From the NCBI RefSeq assembly GCF_001425205.1, contig NZ_LMDW01000018.1, forward strand, positions 55,558 to 119,557: a stretch of 64,000 nt of DNA, written 5' to 3'. Numbering within the stretch: the stretch's first letter is position 1; every line of letters begins with the position of its first letter. The notes beneath the pieces were generated by a model. The model searched no databases. It worked only from the letters and a program-made list of their open reading frames with translations, and was not told the DNA's origin. Both the position numbers and the translations under genes were made by a program. The DNA comes from Variovorax sp. Root411 (GTDB taxonomy: Bacteria > Pseudomonadota > Gammaproteobacteria > Burkholderiales > Burkholderiaceae_C). Below, piece by piece: positions 56,884 through 64,000 of the stretch.

Positions 56884-58695
56884 ATGAATGCAGCCACGAT
56901 GCGCAAAGCTTTTCAACCGAGCGATCGCCGCCGCGCCCGCGGTTCCATCCTCGTCAACACGGCCATTGCACTGAGCCTGATTGCGATCACTCTCGTGGGC
57001 ACGGAATTGGGTTACCTCTTCTATATGAAACGGGAGCTGCAGAAAACAGCGGACCTTGCCGCCCTAGCGGGTGCGCAGAAGCTGACACCGCCAGGAGACT
57101 CCGGTACGTGCAGCGCGTCGGACGGCCCACAGAACGCGGCACTCGCCAGCGCGAATCAGAACTTTCCGGGCATTGGCCTGACAGAGATGAAATGTGGACA
57201 CTGGGATCCTGCCAATGCCACGCCTGCAAGCCCGGTCCCAGATGATTGCTTCATCGGGACGGACGATCATTTCCTTCCAGAGGCTTTCCCGGAAAACGCC
57301 TTTCGCGTACGGATCAAGAAAACGCCTGCCACCCTACTGCCCTTCTTCGAAGGCAATCGCAATATATGCGTTCAGGCAGTTGCTGCACTCGACGCGCCCG
57401 TAGCAGCCTTCACCGTGGGTTCTCGCCTGCTTCGCCTCGAAGACAACACCCTCTTGCCCAATCTGCTGAAGGCTATCGGGCTTGATCTCAGTCCGACCGA
57501 TCTTCTGAGCTATCGCGGATTGGCCAACACGAGCATTACTCCTGCGGGCTTGCTCGCTGCCCTGGGCGTTCCCGTCACGGGAGACTTGAACGTTGGCACT
57601 CTCAATCAGCTTGCATCCATCGAAGGCCTGGCGTTAGGCGGTTTGATCGACGCCACAGTCATAGCACTTCAGAACCAAGGAGGAACTGTTGACGCTTCAA
57701 TCGCATTGCTGAGGCAACTGCAGGGGGGCCTGAGCGCCGGAGCCGTTGCTGCGAAAGTGAAGCTCTTCGGGAACGAAACGTCGCCGGGAATATTGGTCGG
57801 TCTGGATACCACGGGGAATGCCGCACTCAACTCAAAAGTTGATCTACTAAGTTTGGTGACAGCGGGGGCGTCTATTGCGAATGGAAAGAACCTTATTGCG
57901 ATTGACAATCTTGGAATTGGAATTCTTGGCGTTCAAGCCAAGGCCAGCGTGATCGAGCCGCCATCGATCGGAATTGGCGGAGTGGGAGCGATTGCGAGAA
58001 CTGCGCAGATACGAGCGTATCTGCGGATCACCCCCCCGCTTCTAGGCCTTGACCTCCCCCTCATTCTCGAACTCGCGCAATCGACGGGGGAACTGAAGAA
58101 TATCAATTGCAAAGCACCAAGGCACAACGCAACCATTGCTGTCAGTTCTTCACAGGTGAATGTATGCCTGGGTCGATTTCATGACATGACCTCAGAAGCA
58201 GATAGCAATTCCTCTCATTTTTTCACCGAGAACAACCGCTGTGCTCCAAACAGCTCAGGGGCGTTTCCCGACTCCGCAGAAGGAGTCAGGCGCCACCGCA
58301 TACTTAACGTTCTTGGACTCGGCGCTGTATCGGCAAGCGCTCGCGTCGGACTTCCGGTGCTCGCATCTCAAGCGCCAGTCGAGACAAATCCGCCGCTCAA
58401 TGTTCCGTCGTCCCCCTCAGACGGAACTTCACAGACGACCATCACTGCAACCGGGATCAATCCGGCTCAAATTGTCAGTAGCGCTGCTAGAGCGGTGACC
58501 GATGGGATTCTTGGTGACTTGGGAGGACAGGGCTTGGGGTTGCTTCTAGGCACCATCACCGGGCTTCTCAAGCCCGTATTTGATATTTTGAGCCAAGTGC
58601 TCGCGGCGCTTCTTTCAACCCTCGGTATTTCGATAGGACAGACAGATGTCTCACTTCTCTCCGTCGATTGCGGAGTCGCCAAACTAGTGCACTAG
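56884..58695 (+). CDS. tadG: TadG-like protein (long variant)
   Basis: The 603-residue protein starts with the TadG N-terminal membrane motif (ARGSILVNTAIALSLIAITLVGTELGYLFYMKRELQKTADLAALAGAQKL). The long exported part is rich in Leu/Gly/Ala repeats (LLKAIGLDLSPTDLL, GLLAALGVPVTG) and contains paired cysteines. DNA from about 57800 to 58700 is clearly AT-richer than the surroundings, with A/T-ending codons. This suggests relaxed constraint or acquisition of the extracellular part. Function in pilus anchoring is inferred from TadG. Confidence 0.85.
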   Translation: MNAATMRKAFQPSDRRRARGSILVNTAIALSLIAITLVGTELGYLFYMKRELQKTADLAALAGAQKLTPPGDSGTCSASDGPQNAALASANQNFPGIGLTEMKCGHWDPANATPASPVPDDCFIGTDDHFLPEAFPENAFRVRIKKTPATLLPFFEGNRNICVQAVAALDAPVAAFTVGSRLLRLEDNTLLPNLLKAIGLDLSPTDLLSYRGLANTSITPAGLLAALGVPVTGDLNVGTLNQLASIEGLALGGLIDATVIALQNQGGTVDASIALLRQLQGGLSAGAVAAKVKLFGNETSPGILVGLDTTGNAALNSKVDLLSLVTAGASIANGKNLIAIDNLGIGILGVQAKASVIEPPSIGIGGVGAIARTAQIRAYLRITPPLLGLDLPLILELAQSTGELKNINCKAPRHNATIAVSSSQVNVCLGRFHDMTSEADSNSSHFFTENNRCAPNSSGAFPDSAEGVRRHRILNVLGLGAVSASARVGLPVLASQAPVETNPPLNVPSSPSDGTSQTTITATGINPAQIVSSAARAVTDGILGDLGGQGLGLLLGTITGLLKPVFDILSQVLAALLSTLGISIGQTDVSLLSVDCGVAKLVH

Positions 58696-58726
58696 GTTTA
58701 TAGCAATTGAGACGAGTTAGTTTTTC

Positions 58727-60145
58727 ATGACCTCCCCCAACTTCGACGAACTCGACCTCTTTGTCTGGGAAGGCAAAGCCGACATCCTCGACCGCATCGC
58801 GCGGTGCATGGCGAGCTTCGACGTGGAGGTGCTTCGGGCCGATGGCTTGCCGCCTCCGCCGCAGGATCGCGGCACGGCGCTGCGCCCGTCGGTGGCGATC
58901 ATCAGCGTCACCGTCATCGACAGCGGCGGGCTGGCGCATGCGACCGAGCTGCTGCAGGGCATGCCGGTGATCTGGGTGGCCGCAGGCTCGCGCGAGCGCG
59001 ACTCGCGCACCTATCCGCCCGAGTACCTGCACGTGCTGCCCTACGACTTCACCTGCGCCGAGTTGCGCACGATGGTCGCGAAGCTGGTGCGGCAGCTGCG
59101 CGCGCGCGAAGTGGCGCCGCAGGCGCCCGACGTGCTGGTCGCGCACTCGGAAGCGATGAAGGCGCTGCTGGCCGAGGTGGGCGCCTTTGCCGACTGCAAC
59201 CACAGCGTGCTGGTGCGCGGCGAAACGGGCGTGGGCAAGGAGCGCATCGCGCAGCAGCTGCACCTCGGGCACCAGCACTACAGCAAGGGCGCGTTCGTGG
59301 CGGTGAACTGCGGCGCGATTCCCGATGGGCTTTTCGAGTCGCTGTTCTTCGGCCATACGAAGGGCTCATTCACGGGCGCGGTGCACGCGCACCGCGGCTA
59401 CTTCGAGCAGGCCACGGGCGGCACGCTGTTTCTCGACGAGATCGGCGACCTGCCGCGCTACCAGCAGGTGAAGCTGCTGCGCGTGCTGGAAGACAGCGCG
59501 GTCACGCGGCTGGGCGCGACGGCGCCGGTGCGGGTCGACTTCCGGCTGGTGGCGGCGACCAACCGCAACCTGCGCGAGATGGTGGCGAGCGGCGAGTTTC
59601 GCGCCGACCTGTTCTACCGGCTCGCGGTGATCGAGCTGCATGTGCCCAGCCTCGAGGAGCGCGGCGAGGTCGACAAGATTGCGATTTTCAAGGCACTGCT
59701 GGGCAACGTGCTCGGCGACGAGCTCGAAGCGCTCGGCGAAACGCCGCATTGGCTCAGCGATGCGGTGGCCGAGACCTACTTTCCGGGCAACGTGCGGCAG
59801 CTGCGCAACCTCGCGGAGCGCGTGGGCGTGATCGCGCGGCAGCTGCACGGCTGGGACCAGCACCTGATCCAGCGCGCGATTGCGCTCACGCGCGGCACGC
59901 CGGCACCGGCGACTCCGAGCGACCGCAACGGCATGGGCAACGGCAACGGCTCGCTCGATGGCAGCGGCGACCGCAAGGGCTGGAACAGCGGCGAGCGCAA
60001 CCGCATCATCGCGGCGCTGGAGATCAACGACTGGAAGCGCCAGGACACCGCGCAGCACCTGGGCATCAGCCGCAAGGTGCTGTGGGAGAAGATGCGCAAG
60101 TACCAGATTCTCGACGGCGAGCCAGGCATCCCTGAGGACGCCTGA
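58727..60145 (+). CDS. Sigma-54-dependent regulator closing the Tad locus
   Basis: The 472-residue activator has a VpsR-like pseudo-receiver N terminus (residues 1-130, without an obvious phospho-acceptor Asp). The AAA+ domain has Walker A GETGVGKE (165-172), sigma-54 loop GSFTGA (213-218) and Walker B LFLDEIGDL. A Gly/Asn/Asp-rich linker and a Fis-type HTH follow (RIIAALEINDWKRQDTAQHLGISRKVLWEKMRKYQI). It lies 31 bases after tadG and is probably a regulator of pili or matrix genes. VpsR relatives respond to c-di-GMP (family knowledge). Confidence 0.9.
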   Translation: MTSPNFDELDLFVWEGKADILDRIARCMASFDVEVLRADGLPPPPQDRGTALRPSVAIISVTVIDSGGLAHATELLQGMPVIWVAAGSRERDSRTYPPEYLHVLPYDFTCAELRTMVAKLVRQLRAREVAPQAPDVLVAHSEAMKALLAEVGAFADCNHSVLVRGETGVGKERIAQQLHLGHQHYSKGAFVAVNCGAIPDGLFESLFFGHTKGSFTGAVHAHRGYFEQATGGTLFLDEIGDLPRYQQVKLLRVLEDSAVTRLGATAPVRVDFRLVAATNRNLREMVASGEFRADLFYRLAVIELHVPSLEERGEVDKIAIFKALLGNVLGDELEALGETPHWLSDAVAETYFPGNVRQLRNLAERVGVIARQLHGWDQHLIQRAIALTRGTPAPATPSDRNGMGNGNGSLDGSGDRKGWNSGERNRIIAALEINDWKRQDTAQHLGISRKVLWEKMRKYQILDGEPGIPEDA

Positions 60146-60149
60146 TCTC

Positions 60150-61721
60150 TCAGCGCGTCGACAGGCGCGAGGCCTTGCGCAGCGGCGGGTTCGCTCCTGC
60201 CGCGCCCACGGTGCGTTCGGCAACGGGCTCGCTCGCACACGCCGTGTTGCTCGAGATGCACAGCGCACCCAGCAGGCCGTCTTCGGTCAGCACCTGCCGC
60301 CTCGGCGCGCCGAAGAGGCGGTCGATCCAGCCGTTGGGGCCGGCCGGGTCGATTCGCAGTTCACCGGTGGTGCGCGCCAGGCGCAGCTCGGAGATGCGCA
60401 GGTCGAACACGCCGTCGATGTAGTCGAACAGCAAGGTGTAGTAATCGAGCTGGGCGTCGAGCACCTTGGGCAGGGTCTCGCGGCCGAACTCCATGAGGCG
60501 GCGGCGGCCGCGGAAGGCCTGGCCTGCCGTGCTCACGGCTTCCATCAGCTGGCGCTCGCGCTCGCGGCCCGACACGGTGCGCGCCCATGAGGCCGATGTG
60601 AGCTCGAACAGATTGAGCTTCACGCTTTCGAGCTTGGCTTCCTGGTTGGCGACTTCGGCCAGCGCCGACTTCAGGCGCAGTTGCCGGTCGAAGCCGTTGC
60701 CGAAGTTCCAGTTGAGTTCGAAGGCGGCGCGCGTCGGGTCTTGCGGCGACACGCCGCGCGGGTCCTTGCTCTTCACGAGCACGGCGTCGAGCGAGGGGTA
60801 GAGGCTCGCGTCCTGCTGGTCGGCCAGCGCCTTGGCGCGGTCGATGCGGCCCTGCGCCTCGGCGATCTCGGTGCTGCGCGACTCGGCGCGGCGCAGCGCC
60901 TCTTCCTGCGAGGAGATGCGCCACTGCGCCGGCGCCGCGAGCACGGGCAGCGACTCTGCATTGGGCGAGAACTTGAAGTAGTTGCGGAACTTGGCAAGGG
61001 CCTCGTCGCGCTGCGCCTCGAAGTCGGACTCGCGTGCAGCCACCAGCGCGCGCCGCGAGGCCGCCATGTTGAGGTCGTTGTCGCCGCTCACGCCCAATGC
61101 CACGCGGCGGGCTTCGGCCTTGGAGATTTCGGCCACCACCTCGGTGGCCTTGTGCGCGATCTGCTTCTTCAGGTCGAAGCGCTGCACCTGCAGGTAGGCG
61201 GTGAGTGCATCCAGCACCACCTTCTGCGAGGTGGTGACGACGGCCTCGTCGTCTGCCTGGTTGGCCGCTTCGGCGGCGCGCTGCGCCGCGCTCATGGCGC
61301 CGCCGTCGATCAGGCTCACGCGCGCCTCGGCGGTGAGCACGGTGTAGTTCTGCGTCTTGGCGTTGGCCGCGCCGCTGTTGTAGTTGCCGGACGAGGTGCC
61401 GAGCTTGAAGCGCGGGTAGCGCGCCTGCCTGGCCGCGTCCACGCCGTAGCTGCTGGTGTTGGCCGCGGCCTGCGCGGTCTGCACTTCGGGGTAGTCCTGC
61501 GACAGCGCGACCAGGGCCTGCTTCACCTGCTGGGTGTAGCTCGCAGCGCCGAGCGAGGGCGAGGACAGCCGGCGCGCGAGCATCAGCCTGGCGCCGGCCT
61601 CCTGCTGCTCCTGCCGTTCTTGCGCGAAAGCGACGGGCGGCAGGACGAAGCTCGCGCACAACGCTGCGCAGACAACGCCGGCGCCCCTTCGGCGTCGGTC
61701 GGCCGGTTGGCGGTACTTCAT
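60150..61721 (-). CDS. TolC-family outer membrane protein of a type I secretion system
   Basis: The 523-residue protein has a signal peptide (CAALCASFVLPPVAFAQ). TolC-type helical repeats follow (TQQVKQALVALSQDYPEVQTAQAAANTSSYGVDAARQARYPRFKLG and LDALTAYLQVQRFDLKKQI). The C terminus is extended by about 60 residues beyond the barrel. It overlaps the HlyD gene by 4 bases and belongs to the same minus-strand operon. It ends 5 bases from the convergent sigma-54 regulator. Confidence 0.9.
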   Translation of the reverse strand: MKYRQPADRRRRGAGVVCAALCASFVLPPVAFAQERQEQQEAGARLMLARRLSSPSLGAASYTQQVKQALVALSQDYPEVQTAQAAANTSSYGVDAARQARYPRFKLGTSSGNYNSGAANAKTQNYTVLTAEARVSLIDGGAMSAAQRAAEAANQADDEAVVTTSQKVVLDALTAYLQVQRFDLKKQIAHKATEVVAEISKAEARRVALGVSGDNDLNMAASRRALVAARESDFEAQRDEALAKFRNYFKFSPNAESLPVLAAPAQWRISSQEEALRRAESRSTEIAEAQGRIDRAKALADQQDASLYPSLDAVLVKSKDPRGVSPQDPTRAAFELNWNFGNGFDRQLRLKSALAEVANQEAKLESVKLNLFELTSASWARTVSGRERERQLMEAVSTAGQAFRGRRRLMEFGRETLPKVLDAQLDYYTLLFDYIDGVFDLRISELRLARTTGELRIDPAGPNGWIDRLFGAPRRQVLTEDGLLGALCISSNTACASEPVAERTVGAAGANPPLRKASRLSTR

Positions 61722-63058
61722 GGTTCGCGGAAGGCTTCGCGCCGCAGCTTGAGCACAGGTCGCAGGATGTACCAGATGAACGGGTCGGTGCCCACACGCA
61801 AGTCCACTTCGGACTCCATGCCGGACGTGATGCGGTTCTCGTCGCGGCCCACATGGGACTGCGACATGCTGATGAGCAGCCGGTAGTACGGCGCGCCGTT
61901 GGAGACGGCGGCGTCGCGGTCGGCGTCGGCCGCCACCAGCTTGACCTTGCCGTCGACGGCGCCGTAGCGCAGGTAGTCGTAGGCGGTGATCTTCACGCGC
62001 GCCGGCTGGCCCACTTCGATGAAGCCGCGGTCGTTGGGGTTGAGCCGCGCCTCGACCATGATCTCGTCCTCGTCGGGCACCACCTCGAGGATGGATTCGC
62101 CGGGCTTCACGACCCAGCCCGGGCTGGAGTTGCGCAGCCCCTTGACGATGCCGTCCGACGGCGCCTTCACCACCGTGCGCGAGCGCTGGGTGCGCGCGCG
62201 CGCCAGGTCTTCGCTCAGGCTCGCGAACTGCCGCTCCACCGTGGCCAGTTCGTCCGACGCGCGCCGGCGAAAGCGCCCTTCGGCCTCGGCCATCTTGGCC
62301 TGCGCCTCGGTGATGGACGCGTTGGCGGAGATCACGCCCTGGCGCGCCACGGCAAGTTCGCTGCGCACGCCTTCGGCCTGCCGGCGCTTCTCCAGCACCT
62401 CGACCTGGCCGACCAGCTTCTCGCTGAACAGCTGCTCGGAGATTTCGAGTTCCTTCTGCATCAGCGCCAGCCGGTCGCTCAGGCCCTTGACCTTGGCCTG
62501 CTGCTCCAGTTGCTTGCTGCGCGCCTGCTCCAGGCCCGACACGGCGCCGGCCATGACGCCGCGCTGTTCGAGCGCGCGCGCCTGGTAGGCGCCGGTCTCG
62601 CCTTCGAACACGCTTTCGTCGATGTCGGCGGCGAAGGATTCACGCTTGAGCGGCTGGCCGCGGCTCTCGGCCATGAGCCGCACGCGCGTGGCTTGCGTGG
62701 CCGCGTAGCGGGCCGAGAGTTCCTCGAAGTTGAGGCCGCTGCCGCCAAGATCGATCTCGACCAGCGACTGGCCCTGCTTGACCTTTTCGCCTTCCTTCAC
62801 CAGCACGTTGCTGACGATGCCGCCTTCCAGATGCTGGATCGACTTGACGCGGTCCGAGGGGATCACGCGACCGGGTGCGACGACCACGGTTTCCATCGGG
62901 AAACCGAGGCCGACCAGCGCCAGCACGCCGATCGCGCCGCCGATGATCCATTGGCGCCGCCGCCCCTGCGGCGAGGCCTGGGCCGCGCGCTTGTCGTTCT
63001 CGTCCTGAAGAATCTGCGGCAAATCTGATTTCAAGTCGCGTCCCCGATCACTCGTCAT
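61718..63058 (-). CDS. HlyD-family type I secretion membrane fusion protein
   Basis: The 446-residue adaptor has one N-terminal transmembrane helix (WIIGGAIGVLALVGLGFPMETVVVAPG). A lipoyl/barrel-sandwich domain is split by a long coiled coil (residues about 130-300). The HlyD C-terminal signature GDEIMVEARLNPNDRGFIEVGQPARVKITAYDY follows. It links the inner-membrane ABC protein to TolC. The secreted substrate is not encoded in the window. Confidence 0.93.
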   Translation of the reverse strand: MTSDRGRDLKSDLPQILQDENDKRAAQASPQGRRRQWIIGGAIGVLALVGLGFPMETVVVAPGRVIPSDRVKSIQHLEGGIVSNVLVKEGEKVKQGQSLVEIDLGGSGLNFEELSARYAATQATRVRLMAESRGQPLKRESFAADIDESVFEGETGAYQARALEQRGVMAGAVSGLEQARSKQLEQQAKVKGLSDRLALMQKELEISEQLFSEKLVGQVEVLEKRRQAEGVRSELAVARQGVISANASITEAQAKMAEAEGRFRRRASDELATVERQFASLSEDLARARTQRSRTVVKAPSDGIVKGLRNSSPGWVVKPGESILEVVPDEDEIMVEARLNPNDRGFIEVGQPARVKITAYDYLRYGAVDGKVKLVAADADRDAAVSNGAPYYRLLISMSQSHVGRDENRITSGMESEVDLRVGTDPFIWYILRPVLKLRREAFREP

Positions 63059-63079
63059 TCGCTGTTCGTTTGTTCTTCG

Positions 63080-64000
63080 TCACGCCATCGAACGGGAGGC
63101 CGCGGCGCCCGCGCCCTCTTCCGCATCACCCAGCGCCACCAGCGGCTTCTTCACACCGAACAGCTTCGGCACCATCACCGCCGCCGTGCCCTGCTCCACG
63201 TTGCCTTGCCCCGTGACGTGATAGACCACGTTGGCGGCGGAGACGATGCGCAGCGAATGCGTGACCACCACCACGGTGCGCACCTTGGCCACCGCGAGCA
63301 GCGTGGCGAGCAGGTTGCGCTCGCTCTGAAAGTCGAGGTCGTTGCTGGGCTCGTCGAGCACCAGCACCGAGGGTTTGCGCAGGAAGCTCATGGCCAGCGC
63401 GAGCTTGCGCCGCTCGCCCACCGACATGCCGGTGCCGCCTTCGCCGATCATGGTGCGGTAGCCGTCCGGCAGCCGCGAGATGAAGTCGTGCGCGCCCGAT
63501 AGCCTGCAGGCCGCGACGATCTGCTCGTCGCTCTGGCCGGGCGCCGTCCGGCGCATCACGTCGATCAGCGAACCGCCGAACCAGTAGACCTCTTGCGAGA
63601 GGTAGCTGATCCAGCGCGACAGCTCTTCGCGGCCGAACTGCGAGAGGTCGTACTCGCCGATGCTGACGATGCCGCGCGTGGGCGTGTACAGGCCCGACAG
63701 CAGCTTCACCATGGTCGACTTGCCCGCGCCGTTGCGCCCGACGATCACGTGCAGCCCGCCCGGTCCGATGTCGAGGTCGACGTTTTCCAGCACCGGCTGC
63801 TGCGCGGTGTCGGTGAAGCTGAAGCTCACGTCCCTCAGGGTGATGCGGCCGAGCGGCTGCGGCAACGTCATGCCCGTGGGCGGTTTCTCGACCGGTTCGC
63901 ACAGCACGCTCTCGAGCCGCTTGGCGGCTTCCTTGGCGGTGGCCAACGAGCGCCAGTTCGACACCAGCCCGGCCACCGGCTGCAGCGCCTTGAGCGCCAG
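63080..64000 (-). CDS. Type I secretion ABC transporter ATPase (partial, continues past the window end)
   Basis: The C-terminal 307 residues of an ABC exporter are visible. The reading frame is open to base 64000, so the transmembrane part lies outside. Walker A GRNGAGKST, signature MSVGERRKL (a divergent LSGGQ), Walker B VLVLDEPSNDLDF and H-loop VVVTHS are present. The end of the membrane domain shows LKALQPVAGLVSNWRSLATAKEAAKRLESVL. It is the first visible gene of the type I secretion operon with HlyD and TolC. Confidence 0.92.
   Translation of the reverse strand: MALKALQPVAGLVSNWRSLATAKEAAKRLESVLCEPVEKPPTGMTLPQPLGRITLRDVSFSFTDTAQQPVLENVDLDIGPGGLHVIVGRNGAGKSTMVKLLSGLYTPTRGIVSIGEYDLSQFGREELSRWISYLSQEVYWFGGSLIDVMRRTAPGQSDEQIVAACRLSGAHDFISRLPDGYRTMIGEGGTGMSVGERRKLALAMSFLRKPSVLVLDEPSNDLDFQSERNLLATLLAVAKVRTVVVVTHSLRIVSAANVVYHVTGQGNVEQGTAAVMVPKLFGVKKPLVALGDAEEGAGAAASRSMA

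Overview
The window is high-GC DNA that looks like a beta-proteobacterium of the Comamonadaceae, probably Variovorax or a close relative. This is inferred from the Bug-type binding protein, the many Liv transporters, the aromatic catabolic gene style and the recurrent intergenic hairpin repeats. No organism was given, so the placement is an inference. Genes are densely packed on both strands and I see no insertion sequence, prophage, rRNA or complete canonical tRNA.

Region 1 (1-9997) carries a fused LivM-LivG permease/ATPase with LivF, a tannase/feruloyl-esterase-like lipoprotein, a long acyl-CoA dehydrogenase and a MarR regulator. It is followed by a TetR regulator divergent from a VOC protein, a DHA2-type drug exporter and a DUF1428 protein. 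Region 2 (10012-17385) has a TauE/SafE permease, an intradiol dioxygenase divergent from a LysR regulator, DoxX, a Crp/Fnr regulator divergent from a membrane adenylate cyclase with a built-in 2Fe-2S domain, a small exported protein and a maleylacetate reductase.

Region 3 (17522-26289) is the most unusual part: an RNA-repair locus. On the minus strand, from a sigma-54 promoter at 23979-23994, it reads rsr (Ro60), four tandem Y RNAs, a tRNA-like minihelix, rtcB, a zinc-ribbon gene, RNase Z, a 29-codon ORF and rtcA. The divergent activator rtcR (CARF plus AAA+) is followed by a 2H phosphoesterase gene. The four Y RNAs share a Ro-stem signature with covarying terminal helices. At least two are circularly permuted tRNA mimics, opened at different points of the tRNA fold.

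Region 4 (26286-43622) starts with a lipoprotein hydrolase, an ornithine-cyclodeaminase-like enzyme, a TetR regulator and a DinB protein. Then come pcaI, pcaJ and pcaF with divergent IclR-type pcaR, a Bug protein, a complete livKHMGF transporter, and a hydroquinone dioxygenase set: a small subunit, a large subunit with recognisable iron ligands, and a semialdehyde dehydrogenase. A LysR gene lies upstream, with a perfect 10-bp inverted repeat between it and the operon. With the maleylacetate reductase of region 2, the window encodes a full route from hydroquinone to succinyl-CoA and acetyl-CoA.

Region 5 (43753-60145) holds a TPR protein and an L,D-transpeptidase that share a C-terminal NTF2-like fold. 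After a clear terminator comes a complete Tad/Flp pilus locus: flp, cpaA, cpaB, cpaC, cpaE, cpaF, tadB, tadC, tadD, a DUF3613 gene, two TadE-like genes and tadG, closed by a sigma-54 activator. Region 6 (60150-64000) is a type I secretion set on the minus strand (TolC, HlyD and an ABC ATPase cut by the window edge).
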